Made by a program: the position numbers and the translations under genes. From positions 16,022 to 80,021 of the forward strand of contig JBHORC010000027.1 in the NCBI GenBank assembly GCA_042408445.1: 64,000 bases of DNA, read 5' to 3'. Below the pieces are notes generated by a model that saw nothing but the letters and a program-made list of their open reading frames with translations, did no database searches and was not told the DNA's origin. This stretch comes from CF-46 sp042408445 (lineage in GTDB: Bacteria; Chloroflexota; Limnocylindria; Limnocylindrales; CSP1-4). This document shows positions 34,791-42,915 of the stretch, piece after piece (position 1 is the stretch's first letter; every line of letters starts with the position of its first letter).

Positions 34791-36238
34791 GCAGGAGGGA
34801 TGCCGTCGTCGTCGGTGCCGGGCCGAACGGGCTGACGGCAGCGATCCGGCTCGCCCGGGAGGGTCGAGAGGTCACCGTGTTCGAGGGCGCCTCGACCGTC
34901 GGCGGCGGGACGCGGACGCGCGAGCTGACGCTGCCCGGCTTCCGGCACGACGTCTGCAGCGCGATCCACCCGTTCGGCCGGATCTCGCCCGCGTTCCGGG
35001 AGATCGGCCTCGAGCGCCACGGCGTCCGCTGGCTCCAGCCACCCGCCGCGATCGGCCATCCCCTGGACGACGGCACGGCCGTGCTGTTGACCGGCGACGT
35101 CGACGCGACCGCCGAGCGGCTCGGCGACGCGCACGATGCCGCGGCCTACCGACGGCTGATGGGGGCGCTCGTCGCCGGCTGGGCGGCGCTGATGCCGGAC
35201 GTGCTCGCCCCGTTCCACATCCCGCTTCGGCCGTCGCACGCGATCGGGCTGGCGCGGTTCGGGATCGTGGCGCTCGGGTCCGCGGTCCGGCTTGGGCGCC
35301 GCTTCCGGGGTGAGCGGGCGCGGGCGCTCATCGCCGGCGCCGCGGCTCACTCGCAGCTGAGCCTCACGGAGCGTGTCAGCGCCGCGAGCGCGCTGGTCAT
35401 GCTCGCGACCGCGCACGTCGACGGCTGGCCGTTCCCCGAAGGCGGGTCGGAACGGATCGCCGATGCGCTCGCGGCGGAGCTCCGCTCGCTCGGCGGCGAG
35501 ATCGTCACCGACCGGTGGATCGGCCGGCTCGACGACCTGCCGAAGCACGAGGTGGGCCTGTTCGACGTGACGCCACGCCAGCTGCTGTCGATCACGGGCG
35601 ACCGGTTCGAGGGCCGCTACCGACGCGAGCTGGAGCACTTCCGGTATGGCCCGGGCGTCTTCAAGCTGGACCTCGCCATCGAGGGTGAGATCCCGTGGCG
35701 AGCGGCCGAGCTGCGCCAGGCCGGGACGGTCCATCTCGGTGGCACGCTCGAGGAGATCGCCCGGTCCGAGGCGCTCGTCGCGCACGGCAGGGTGCCTGAG
35801 CGGCCGTTCGTGTTGCTCGCCCAGCAGAGCCTGTTCGATCCGACGCGCGCGCCGGCCGGGCGCAACACCGTCTGGGCGTACTGCCACGTCCCGAACGGGT
35901 CGACGACGGACATGACCGAGGCGATCCTCGGCCAGATCGAGCGGTTCGCGCCCGGGTTCCGCGAGCGGATCCTCGCCACCGCCACGACGGACCCCGCGAG
36001 CCTCGAGGCGTACGACCCGAACGCAATCGGCGGCGACATCACCGGCGGGCGGATGGACCTCGGCCAGCTGTTCACGCGGCCCGCGATCCGCCTGGATCCC
36101 TACTCGACGCCGGACCCGTCGATCTTCATCTGCTCGGCGTCGACCCCGCCCGGCGGCGGCGTCCACGGCATGTGCGGCGACCTCGCGGCGCGGTCCGCGG
36201 AGCGGCGGCTCGCGCGGCGCCGGACCAGGTCACGCTGA
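34787..36238 (+). CDS. FAD-dependent amine/phytoene-desaturase-like oxidoreductase
   Basis: A 483-residue flavoprotein with an N-terminal dinucleotide fold, VVVGAGPNGLTAAIRLAREG, and the FAD-contact GGGTRTREL. The C-terminal FAD motif PGGGVHGMCGDLAA is typical of phytoene desaturase-related (CrtI/PDS-like, PYROXD2-type) NAD(P)/FAD oxidoreductases. No carotenoid genes are nearby, so the substrate is open. Its GTG start lies within the stop of the lipase-maturation-factor gene, suggesting a joint role in lipid modification (inference). A G-rich tract follows the stop. Confidence 0.87.
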   Translation: MSRRDAVVVGAGPNGLTAAIRLAREGREVTVFEGASTVGGGTRTRELTLPGFRHDVCSAIHPFGRISPAFREIGLERHGVRWLQPPAAIGHPLDDGTAVLLTGDVDATAERLGDAHDAAAYRRLMGALVAGWAALMPDVLAPFHIPLRPSHAIGLARFGIVALGSAVRLGRRFRGERARALIAGAAAHSQLSLTERVSAASALVMLATAHVDGWPFPEGGSERIADALAAELRSLGGEIVTDRWIGRLDDLPKHEVGLFDVTPRQLLSITGDRFEGRYRRELEHFRYGPGVFKLDLAIEGEIPWRAAELRQAGTVHLGGTLEEIARSEALVAHGRVPERPFVLLAQQSLFDPTRAPAGRNTVWAYCHVPNGSTTDMTEAILGQIERFAPGFRERILATATTDPASLEAYDPNAIGGDITGGRMDLGQLFTRPAIRLDPYSTPDPSIFICSASTPPGGGVHGMCGDLAARSAERRLARRRTRSR

Positions 36239-36275
36239 GGGGTGACCTCAGACAGGTTCGAAACAGCGTTCCACC

Positions 36276-36307
36276 GGGCCGGGACGGGCCGGGCCGGGAC
36301 GGGCCGG
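36276..36307 (+). repeat. G-quadruplex-type tract, (GGGNC)6
   Basis: Six GGG runs start at 36276, 36281, 36286, 36291, 36296 and 36301, each separated by two bases (CC or AC), a perfect 5-bp period. It lies on the plus strand 38 nt after the oxidoreductase stop and 20 nt before the convergent lipoprotein stop. It fits the canonical G3N1-7 rule with short loops. It may act as a transcript end signal; this is not tested. Confidence 0.7.
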
Positions 36308-36326
36308 CCTGATCGTTACCAACTCG

Positions 36327-36731
36327 TTATCCGGCGTCGACGCGATACCAATGCGGAGCGACTTCCGTGGCGGTGAACGGGTCGTTCCCGAGCGGGTCCT
36401 CGGTCGGCGCCGCGCCCGAGGAATACACCCAACCGGTGTAGTGGTTCAGCCCGCGGAAGTCGAAAAACACGACCACGAGCGAGTCGGCCCGCCGTTCGAC
36501 AACGATGTCGCCCCCTTGGGACAGGTGGTCCAGGCCTGGCGGCAGGAGGTAGTTCCTGTCCCGCCGCCAGTCGTCCACGGTCGCCAGCTGCCCTGCGCGC
36601 AGGAGGTCCAGGACCTTCTCCCGGCCCGCCGGGTCGTCAGCGACGGGGAGGCATCCGCCCACCACCACCGCCAGAAGCACGGTCGTTGCCAGCAGCCGAG
36701 CGCCGTAACGAATCGGTAGTGGTCGCATCAT
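36327..36731 (-). CDS. Hypothetical lipoprotein
   Basis: The 134-residue protein opens with basic residues and a hydrophobic helix (LLATTVLLAVVVGGC), whose VGGC at about residue 27 fits a lipobox cleaved by LspA. The mature part has alternating strands (DIVVERRADSLVVVFFDFRGL) and ends near APHWYRVDAG. I do not recognise the domain. Start is MMRP at 36731, or the next ATG at 36728. It follows the tRNA-Cys gene on the same strand. Confidence 0.75.
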   Translation of the reverse strand: MMRPLPIRYGARLLATTVLLAVVVGGCLPVADDPAGREKVLDLLRAGQLATVDDWRRDRNYLLPPGLDHLSQGGDIVVERRADSLVVVFFDFRGLNHYTGWVYSSGAAPTEDPLGNDPFTATEVAPHWYRVDAG

Positions 36732-36877
36732 GCCGACCCACCTGACGCGGGCTGCGAGCGGGTTGTGGCGCCGCGTCGCAGGCGTCTACGACCTGGAGGA
36801 CCACCACCTGGCGCCGTTGACATTCGCCTGCCAAGCGTTGGGCCGGAGCGAGGAAGCGAATGGCGCCGCGCCGGGAG

Positions 36878-36954
36878 TGGAGGCGACGACCGGATTCGAA
36901 CCGGTGAATAGAGGTTTTGCAGACCTCCGTGTTGAACCACTTCACCACGTCGCC
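36878..36954 (-). tRNA. tRNA-Cys (anticodon GCA)
   Basis: A 77-nt tRNA with encoded CCA. Acceptor GGCGACG/CGTCGCC with discriminator U, anticodon loop CTGCAAA (GCA), T-arm CCGGTTCGAATCCGG. It is the last of four tandem minus-strand tRNAs. Confidence 0.93.
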
Positions 36955-37054
36955 AGCACGAGAGGGTACCTGAGGGAGTCGCGACGCGTCGCCGGCGGGC
37001 GGGCCCGTCGAGCCGGCGAAGTCCGATCAGCGGCGGTCCGCAGGCTTCAGCGTG

Positions 37055-37128
37055 TGGCTGCCCCTCGAGGATTCGAACCTCGGTTCACGGATTCAAAGTC
37101 CGGTGTCCTACCACTAGACGAAGGGGCA
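37055..37128 (-). tRNA. tRNA-Gln (anticodon TTG)
   Basis: A 74-nt tRNA with encoded CCA. It has acceptor TGCCCCT/AGGGGCA with discriminator G and anticodon loop CTTTGAA (TTG). The U1-A72 start is typical of tRNA-Gln. Confidence 0.94.
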
Positions 37129-37175
37129 GTGCGGTCGGACGAGGGGCGAGGGCCCGCAATCGCAGGGCAAAGAAA

Positions 37176-37251
37176 TGGAGCGGAAGACGGGACTCGAACC
37201 CGCGACCCTCACCTTGGCAAGGTGATGCTCTACCAACTGAGCCACTTCCGC
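37176..37251 (-). tRNA. tRNA-Gly (anticodon GCC)
   Basis: A 76-nt tRNA with CCA. Acceptor GCGGAAG/CTTCCGC, discriminator U, anticodon loop TTGCCAA (GCC). Confidence 0.95.
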
Positions 37252-37279
37252 TCGAAGAACGCGACCATCGCCGAGACGA

Positions 37280-37355
37280 TGGTGCCGAGAGCCAGAATCG
37301 AACTGGCGACACCGCGATTTTCAGTCGCGTGCTCTACCAACTGAGCTATCTCGGC
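37280..37355 (-). tRNA. tRNA-Phe (anticodon GAA)
   Basis: A 76-nt tRNA with CCA. Acceptor GCCGAGA/TCTCGGC, discriminator A, anticodon loop CTGAAAA (GAA). It is the first gene of the Phe-Gly-Gln-Cys cluster, directly below the promoter at 37396-37425. Confidence 0.95.
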
Positions 37356-37395
37356 CCGATGGCCAACCAGGCTCGGTCGCCCGTCGGCGGTGGCG

Positions 37396-37425
37396 AGGAT
37401 ACCACGCGATTTCGAGCCCCTTCAA
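37396..37425 (-). promoter_or_regulatory. Promoter of the Phe-Gly-Gln-Cys tRNA cluster
   Basis: The minus strand has TTGAAG (37425-37420), an 18-bp spacer, then extended -10 TGGTATCCT (37404-37396). The transcription start is expected near 37389, 34 nt before tRNA-Phe. It is one of the few sites here with a plausible -35. Confidence 0.55.
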
Positions 37426-37709
37426 ACCTCTGACGCCCTCGACCGGGCTCTGGCCGAGGCCGCCGCGTCCCCGATTGTCGAATGTCGCGCGGGGCGGCAC
37501 TCGGGACGCGGCGTGCCGCATTCGTCGTCGAATGTCGCGTCCGGACGCGGTCGACAACGATTCCGCGCCGGCCGCGGCGAACTCGCGGGATTGCGTCGCC
37601 ATCCGCGGCATTCGACAACTTCGGCGATGGCGGCGGGGCCCAGGGGTTGCCCGGCGGCCGGGCAGCGGCGCGGCGACCGGCCGGCGACGGCGGCGGGGCG
37701 ACCTCGTCG
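37405..37709. other. Gene-free 305-bp stretch with repeated TTGTCGAATG motif
   Basis: No gene is seen. Apart from the tRNA promoter at its edge it holds two direct copies (37475-37489, 37527-37539) and one inverted copy (37603-37618) of TTGTCGAATGYCGCG, with weaker copies between. It lies between the tRNA-Phe promoter and the 3' end of the YdeI-like gene. Confidence 0.5.
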
Positions 37710-38384
37710 TCATTCCCCAGCTTCGCGACGCCCCGGATACGTCAGCGGCTTCGGCGGACGACCCGCAGCCGCATCCTCGATCAGCGTCGCGAGCCGTCGC
37801 GCCCGCGTCTCGGGTCGCTTTGCGGACACTACCCAGTGCAGGGCCTGCCGCCGGAAACCGGGCGCCTTCGCCGAGAACCACTCCCACGCGGCGGCATTCG
37901 CACGGAACGCCGCCTCCTCGTCCGGCTCGAGGGCCGGCGGCTCCGCCCGATCGAACGAGTAGATCCCGGTTCGTTCCGGCTTCCTCGCCTCGAACGCGGC
38001 CAGCCCGGCGGGGCGCATCCGCCCCTCCGCGACGAGCCGCTCCACATTCGCGACGTTGACCGCGCTCCAGATGCTCCGTGACCGCCGCGGTGTCAGGCGG
38101 ATCGTCCAGCCGCCGCCCGGCACCCCGCGCCGAACACTGTCGATCCAGCCGACGCAGAGCGCCTCGTCGACGATCTCGCGCCACGTGACGCTCGGCTTGC
38201 CGGTCGCCTTGTTCCAGGCGCCGACGATCAGCTCGTCGGCGGTCTCGTGATTCGCGTCGAGCCAGTCCCGCAGCTCGGCCGGCGTCTCGAAGAAGATCGC
38301 CTCGCTCGAGCCCGGCTTCGCCTTCGGTTCGGACGCGCCACGACCATCGGTCGTCGACGCCGTCGCCTCGTCCTTCTCCCCCAC
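37710..38384 (-). CDS. YdeI/OmpD-associated family protein
   Basis: A 224-residue protein. The family core is clear: EAIFFETPAELRDWLDANH, then WREIVDEALCVGWIDSVRR, GWTIRLTPRRSRSIWSAVN and the C-terminal FSAKAPGFRRQALHWVVSAKRPETRARRL. YdeI-type proteins are widespread, small and cytoplasmic, with no firm biochemical role; some are linked to antimicrobial-peptide resistance. The N-terminal 25 residues are disordered. It begins 3 nt after the htpX stop, so it is read as part of the same transcript. Confidence 0.86.
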   Translation of the reverse strand: MGEKDEATASTTDGRGASEPKAKPGSSEAIFFETPAELRDWLDANHETADELIVGAWNKATGKPSVTWREIVDEALCVGWIDSVRRGVPGGGWTIRLTPRRSRSIWSAVNVANVERLVAEGRMRPAGLAAFEARKPERTGIYSFDRAEPPALEPDEEAAFRANAAAWEWFSAKAPGFRRQALHWVVSAKRPETRARRLATLIEDAAAGRPPKPLTYPGRREAGE

Positions 38385-38387
38385 CCG

Positions 38388-39368
38388 TCAGTCCAGCCCC
38401 GACAGCTGTGCCGCCTCCGCGCCCTCGAGCGGTGCGTCGCCCGTCAGCTCGCGTAGCCGGTTGATGCGATCCAGGGTCGGCGGATGCGTCGAGAACAGCC
38501 CGCTCGCCCGCTCCTCGAACTTCTTGATCGGGTTCGTGAAGTACATGTGCTGCGTGGCCCGGTTCGCCACCTCCAGCACCTCCTGGTCGCTCGAGATCTT
38601 CGCCAGCGCCCGCTCGATCCCGTAGGGATTCCGGGTCAGCTGAACGGACGAGGCGTCGGCGAGGTACTCGCGCTGTCGGTTGACCGCGAGCTGGACGAGT
38701 CGCGCGGCGATCGGGGCGAGGATCGAGAGCACGATCGCGACGACGAAGAACACCGCCTGCAGCCCGCCGCCGCCACCGCGATCGTTGTCGTTCGACGATC
38801 GGCGGCCGCCTCCCCAGAACGTGAACCGCAGGAAGAAGTCGGCCATCAGGGCAATCGAGCCGACGAGAACACCGACAACGAGCGCGAACCGGATGTCGAA
38901 ATTCCGAACATGGGAGAGCTCGTGACCCATCACGCCCTGGAGCTCCTCGCGGTCGAGCTTCTCGAGGAGGCCGGTCGTGATGGCCACGGACGCATGCTTG
39001 GGGTCCCGACCGGTCGCGAAGGCGTTCGGAGCGGTGTCGTCGATGATGTAGACCCTGGGCATCGGGACGTTCGCCGCGATCGCCATCTCGCGGACGACGT
39101 TCAGGAGCTCCGGCGCAGAGGTCTCGTCGACCTCCCGCGCGCCGGACACGGACAGCACCAGGGAGTCTCCGCCGAAGTACGAGCCGAGGGCCGCCAGGCT
39201 CCCGGCCACGAGCGCGATCGCCATCACCCCGATCGCGCCGCCCGAGCTGCCGACGATCGCGTAGCCGATCGCGAACCCGAGCACGCCGAACAACGCGATG
39301 ACCGCCAGGGCAAGCAGCGTCGAGTTGCGGCGGTTCGCCGCGATCTGGCTGTAGAAGGTCTCGGCCAT
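38388..39368 (-). CDS. htpX: HtpX family membrane zinc metalloprotease
   Basis: HtpX degrades misfolded membrane proteins. The 326-residue protein has two N-terminal membrane helices, then the catalytic HELSH motif in GVMGHELSHVRNFD (near residue 145). Two further hydrophobic segments flank a Gly/Asp/Arg-rich loop (SNDNDRGGGGG), and the third zinc ligand region is REYLADASSVQLTRNP. It ends with FSTHPPTLDRINRL. It is downstream of lemA, a very common pairing. Confidence 0.95.
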   Translation of the reverse strand: MAETFYSQIAANRRNSTLLALAVIALFGVLGFAIGYAIVGSSGGAIGVMAIALVAGSLAALGSYFGGDSLVLSVSGAREVDETSAPELLNVVREMAIAANVPMPRVYIIDDTAPNAFATGRDPKHASVAITTGLLEKLDREELQGVMGHELSHVRNFDIRFALVVGVLVGSIALMADFFLRFTFWGGGRRSSNDNDRGGGGGLQAVFFVVAIVLSILAPIAARLVQLAVNRQREYLADASSVQLTRNPYGIERALAKISSDQEVLEVANRATQHMYFTNPIKKFEERASGLFSTHPPTLDRINRLRELTGDAPLEGAEAAQLSGLD

Positions 39369-39439
39369 GGGGTCAGTCGGCGGGCGCGCGGCGCCTCAGC
39401 GCGCCCGCGGCGAGGCCGCGACGCGCCGGGCGGTGCCGG

Positions 39440-40009
39440 TCAGGAAAGGTTGAGGTCGACCGTCGGGACGACGTTCGCCTCCGGCTCGGCGTCGAAGAAC
39501 TCGCGCTTCGTGAACCCGAACATTCCGGCGATGAGCACAGCCGGGAAGACCTGGATCGCGGTGTTGTAGTCCAAAACCGTGGCGTTGTAGTGCTGACGGC
39601 TGAACGCGACCTGGTTCTCGGTGGTGGTGAGCTGCTCCTGCAGCTCGAGGACGTTCTGGTTCGCCTTCAGCTCCGGGTAGTTCTCGACGACGGCGAACAG
39701 CGAGCGGAGGGTTCCGGTCAGGGCGTTCTCGGCCTGGGCCTGGGCGGCCGGCCCCTGGGCGCCGGCGGCAACGGCGGCGGCACGAGCGTTCGTCACGTCC
39801 GTGAGGACCTTCTGCTCGAACCCCATGTAGCCCTTGACGGCGTTCACGAGGTTCGGGATCAGGTCGTGGCGGCGCTTGAGCTGGACCTCGATCTGGGCGA
39901 ACGCCTCGTCGATCCGGAGCCGGCGCTGTACCAGCCCGTTGTACAGACCGACGATGAAGAGCACCGCGACCACGATGATCGCGATGACGATGATCACGCC
40001 GAGGTTCAT
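39440..40009 (-). CDS. lemA: LemA family protein
   Basis: A 189-residue membrane-anchored protein. N-terminal helix (MNLGVIIVIAIIVVAVLFIVGLYN type), then VQRRLRIDEAFAQIEVQLKRRHDLIPNLVN, the LemA signature, and a coiled four-helix body ending in a C-terminal FPAVLIAGMFGF segment. The ATG at 40009 has GGAGGG 6 nt upstream. The function is unknown; its neighbour HtpX suggests membrane quality control. Confidence 0.94.
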   Translation of the reverse strand: MNLGVIIVIAIIVVAVLFIVGLYNGLVQRRLRIDEAFAQIEVQLKRRHDLIPNLVNAVKGYMGFEQKVLTDVTNARAAAVAAGAQGPAAQAQAENALTGTLRSLFAVVENYPELKANQNVLELQEQLTTTENQVAFSRQHYNATVLDYNTAIQVFPAVLIAGMFGFTKREFFDAEPEANVVPTVDLNLS

Positions 40010-40056
40010 GAACGCCCTCCGGACAGGTCGACGGTGACGGGTCACCCCGCCCGATG

Positions 40057-40065
40057 AGTCTAGCA
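40057..40065 (-). promoter_or_regulatory. Extended -10 element of lemA-htpX
   Basis: The minus strand reads TGCTAGACT, identical to the element upstream of the tRNA-Leu pair at 41135-41143. It predicts a 41-nt leader with a good GGAGGG site. Confidence 0.5.
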
Positions 40066-40217
40066 GTCGCCGATCACGCCTCCGACGCGAGGGGAGGTCA
40101 CCTCGTTCGGGTCCGCCGAAGGTCCCAGCGGACGTGGGTCGAAGGAACCGTATCCGGTCCGGTCATCCTCATCGAAGATCCCCGCATCCCCCCGATCCAT
40201 ACGAGAGGTCACGCCAC

Positions 40218-40406
40218 ATGAGGGACTTCGCGCTCAAGCTCGTCGCCCTGTTCACCGGCGCGCCCGCCGGGAGCGACGAGGAAGGCCAGGGACTCGCCGA
40301 ATACGCGCTGATCCTCGCCCTGATCGCCATCGTCGCGATCATCGCGTTGATCTTCCTCGGCAGCCAGGTCAGCACGATCCTCTCGAAGGTCGGCAAGTCC
40401 GTCTAG
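40218..40406 (+). CDS. Flp/Fap-type IVb pilin
   Basis: A 62-residue pilin precursor. The charged leader (SDEEGQG) precedes the prepilin-peptidase site and the hydrophobic helix LAEYALILALIAIVAIIALI, with the conserved Glu at +5 (G/LAEYA) needed for assembly. It ends in a short helix, SQVSTILSKVGKSV. Flp subunits build Tad pili for adhesion. It stands alone, but CpaE is encoded 14 kb away; other tad genes are presumably outside the window. ATG 40218 has a GAGAGGT-like site upstream. Confidence 0.93.
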   Translation: MRDFALKLVALFTGAPAGSDEEGQGLAEYALILALIAIVAIIALIFLGSQVSTILSKVGKSV

Positions 40407-40455
40407 GCGATCGGACCGCTCGCTCCTGATCGCGCCAACCGCGGCCACGAACGGG

Positions 40456-40532
40456 TGGTGGGCGGTACTGGGCTCGAACCAGTGACCTTCTCGGTGTAAA
40501 CGAGACGCTCTGACCAACTGAGCTAACCGCCC
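40456..40532 (-). tRNA. tRNA-Val (anticodon TAC)
   Basis: A 77-nt tRNA with CCA. Acceptor GGGCGGT/ACCGCCC, discriminator A, anticodon loop TTTACAC (TAC), T-arm CTGGTTCGAGCCCAG. Confidence 0.95.
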
Positions 40533-40827
40533 GGCGCGAGCGTACGACAAACGGTGGCGGCGTCTCGGTCGCGGCGCGCGACGTCGGGCACCCCAGTTGT
40601 CTCAAACGACAGCGACGATCGCCGTTGGTGGCGCCGGAGGCGCGGAGCAATCCACTGCCGGCGGAATCGGGCTCAAACGCTCTCGGCGCTGTCATTCGAT
40701 ACGAATCCCGGGCGGCGGCGCGGCCCTCGTCGCCTACGGCCGTCGAGGCTGTCGTATGAGGCGCGACACGTCGAGCGGACCCCGAACGAGCGCGAGCCTC
40801 CGCGCGAGGCGCCACCCTGAACACGAA
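40533..40827. other. Gene-free stretch between tRNA genes
   Basis: About 295 bp with no credible gene. It contains short inverted-repeat motifs around TGTC/GACA (40596-40612, 40689-40703, 40748-40767). They resemble the TTGTCGAATG motifs upstream of the other tRNA cluster, but only loosely. Confidence 0.4.
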
Positions 40828-40855
40828 GAAAGCCCCGGCTGGTGCCGAGGCTTTC
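40828..40855 (-). terminator. Intrinsic terminator after the tRNA-Leu pair
   Basis: Stem GAAAGCC (40828-40834) and GGCTTTC (40849-40855), with an inner CGGC/GCCG helix across one mismatch and a 4-nt loop. Reading on the minus strand, the hairpin is followed by TTCGTGTTC. It lies 17 nt downstream of tRNA-Leu(GAG). Confidence 0.65.
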
Positions 40856-40871
40856 GAAATCAGGTCGTGGT

Positions 40872-40956
40872 TGGTGCCCAGGCCGGGACTTGAACCCGGA
40901 TGAGTTGCCTCATACGCCCCTCAAACGTACGCGTATACCAATTCCGCCACCTGGGC
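40872..40956 (-). tRNA. tRNA-Leu (anticodon GAG)
   Basis: An 85-nt class II tRNA with CCA. Acceptor GCCCAGG/CCTGGGC, discriminator A, anticodon loop TTGAGGG (GAG), extended variable arm. Confidence 0.93.
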
Positions 40957-40994
40957 AGGTGCGCCGTGTCTCGCGACGGGTCAGAGGGGTGAGG

Positions 40995-41081
40995 TGGTAC
41001 CGAGGAAGGGATTTGAACCCATACGCCCTTGCGGGCACTAGCTCCTGAAGCTAGCGCGTCTGCCAGTTTCGCCACCTCGGC
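40995..41081 (-). tRNA. tRNA-Leu (anticodon CAG)
   Basis: An 87-nt class II tRNA with CCA. Acceptor GCCGAGG pairs with CCTCGGT (a G-U first pair), discriminator A, anticodon stem CTAGC/GCTAG with loop TTCAGGA (CAG), variable arm TGCCCGCAAGGGCG. Confidence 0.94.
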
Positions 41082-41111
41082 GTCGACCCGCCGGCCGGCT
41101 CGCCCGGGGGC

Positions 41112-42848
41112 TCACCGGTCGTCAGCGAGGCGCCAGTCTAGCACATCCCAAAATCGCTCCGACCCGTCCGAGACGGTCCGATTCGCCGTTCCGACGAGGC
41201 GCGAATCGACCGCCGTGACGCTCTCCGGCCAGACCAGCGGGAGGACGTAATCCTCCTCCGCGAGCCGCTTCTGGACCGCCGCCAGGGCGACTCGCCGGGC
41301 ATCGATCGCGACCGGTTTCCGAGCCGCTTCGAGCAGGCCGTCGAGCACGGGATCCTGGAGCCCGAAGACGTTCGCGCCACCGGTCCGCGTCTGGGACGAC
41401 GCGAGAAGCGGGTACAGGTCCGGGTCGTGGCCGACGGCGATGGACACGATGGCGGCCGTGAAGTCGCCGCTCCGGAGGTGCTCGGCGGCAAGGGTCGCCG
41501 GATCCGTCTCGAGAAGGTCGACCGCGAAGCCGAGCGACCGCCAATCGGCCGCCACCTGCTGACCGACGGCGAACGCGATCGGGTTTGTGCCGTGGTCCGG
41601 GACGAGCAGCTGGATCGTCTGCGGCTTGGCCGCCGCGCCGGCGTGCCAACCGTCCTTCTGCCGCTTCCAACCCGCGGCCGACAGCAGGTCGCCGGCAGCC
41701 TTCAGGTCGCTCCCGACGGGAGGCGCCGCCCCCGCGTCGAAGGCCCACGACGATGGCGGGATCAAGCCGTCCGCCCGCTCGGCCATGCCCTCGTACGGTC
41801 CCGCGGCGAGCGCGGCGCGATCGATCGCCGCGAGGAGCGCACTCCGGGTCCGCGAGTCGGACAGCTCCGGGTGCGACGCGCGCAGGTTCAACGCCACGGC
41901 GACGACGGTCGTCGTCGGGTCGCGCACGACCCTTGCCCCCGGCAGGTCGCGGACCGTCGCGAGCGTCGCCGGATCGAGGCCCGAAGCCGCATCGATCTGT
42001 CCGGCCCGGAACTCGGACGCGAGGCTCTCGGCATCGTCGAAGAACCGCAGCTCGATCCGCTCGACTCCCGGGGTTCCGCCCGGGGCGCGGGGCGTCGGTC
42101 GACTCGTCGCGAGCGGATCCAGCGACGCGTTGCCGCTCGGGCCGGGATCGTCGGCAGGGGCGGCAACCGTGCCGGCGGGTTCGAGCAGGGCGTGGTCGCT
42201 GTCCAGCTCGACGAGGGCATACGGTCCGGATCCGACCGGCTGCCGACCGAACGGATCGTCGGCCATCGCCGCGGGCGAGACATCGGCCAGCAGATGGGCC
42301 GGCGCGATCGGCTGGGTGGCGAGCTGGAGGACGCCCGCGATCGGTGCGGTCAGCTCGAGCTTCACGGTGAGCGGATCCACGGCGCTTGCCGTGATGCCCG
42401 TCCACGACCCCGCGCCGGGGCCGTGGTAGGCAGGATCCTGGAGCGCGGTGATCGTGAAGACGACGTCGTCCGCGGTTACCGGCTGGCCATCGTGCCACCG
42501 AGCGTCGGGCTTGAGGGTGAAGGTCCACGTCGCGCCGTCCGGGGACGACGACCACGCACGCGCGAGCGCCGGCTGGGCGGTGCCGCCCCGATCGAGCGTG
42601 ACCAGTCCCTCGAACACGAGCGCGACGAGGTCCCGATCGGCCTGGCTCGCTGCGGCGAGCGGGTTGACCGCGACGGGTCGGCCGAGCACGCCCTCGATGT
42701 AGGTTGCCGGTTCGGTCGCACCGACGGACGGAACGGCGGCGGCACTTGCGACCGGCGCGCGCAGGGTGGACTGCCCGCCGATGGCGGCCGCCGCAACGAC
42801 GATGACGAGCAGGAGCCCCGCGACGATCGCTCGGTCGATCCGGGTCAT
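41112..42848 (-). CDS. ABC transporter substrate-binding protein, family 5 (peptide type)
   Basis: A 578-residue extracytoplasmic solute-binding protein. An N-terminal hydrophobic signal/anchor (IVAGLLLVIVVAAAAIGG) is followed by the family-5 pattern: NPLAAASQADRDLVALVFEGLV, WTFTLKPDARWHDGQPVTADDVVFT, then the lobe with WRSLGFAVDLLETDPATL. It lacks the usual lipobox Cys, so it may stay anchored by its N-terminal helix. No permease or ATPase genes are adjacent. Peptides or nickel are typical ligands of the family. Confidence 0.88.
   Translation of the reverse strand: MTRIDRAIVAGLLLVIVVAAAAIGGQSTLRAPVASAAAVPSVGATEPATYIEGVLGRPVAVNPLAAASQADRDLVALVFEGLVTLDRGGTAQPALARAWSSSPDGATWTFTLKPDARWHDGQPVTADDVVFTITALQDPAYHGPGAGSWTGITASAVDPLTVKLELTAPIAGVLQLATQPIAPAHLLADVSPAAMADDPFGRQPVGSGPYALVELDSDHALLEPAGTVAAPADDPGPSGNASLDPLATSRPTPRAPGGTPGVERIELRFFDDAESLASEFRAGQIDAASGLDPATLATVRDLPGARVVRDPTTTVVAVALNLRASHPELSDSRTRSALLAAIDRAALAAGPYEGMAERADGLIPPSSWAFDAGAAPPVGSDLKAAGDLLSAAGWKRQKDGWHAGAAAKPQTIQLLVPDHGTNPIAFAVGQQVAADWRSLGFAVDLLETDPATLAAEHLRSGDFTAAIVSIAVGHDPDLYPLLASSQTRTGGANVFGLQDPVLDGLLEAARKPVAIDARRVALAAVQKRLAEEDYVLPLVWPESVTAVDSRLVGTANRTVSDGSERFWDVLDWRLADDR
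41135..41143 (-). promoter_or_regulatory. Extended -10 element of the tRNA-Leu pair
   Basis: The minus strand reads TGCTAGACT inside the last codons of the upstream binding-protein gene. The transcription start is expected near 41128, 47 nt before tRNA-Leu(CAG). Confidence 0.5.
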
Positions 42849-42915
42849 CGGTTCGTGGCTGGTCGTCGTGGCCGAGCGCGATGCGGGCGCGAACCCGCTC
42901 GGGCCGCCTCTTGCC

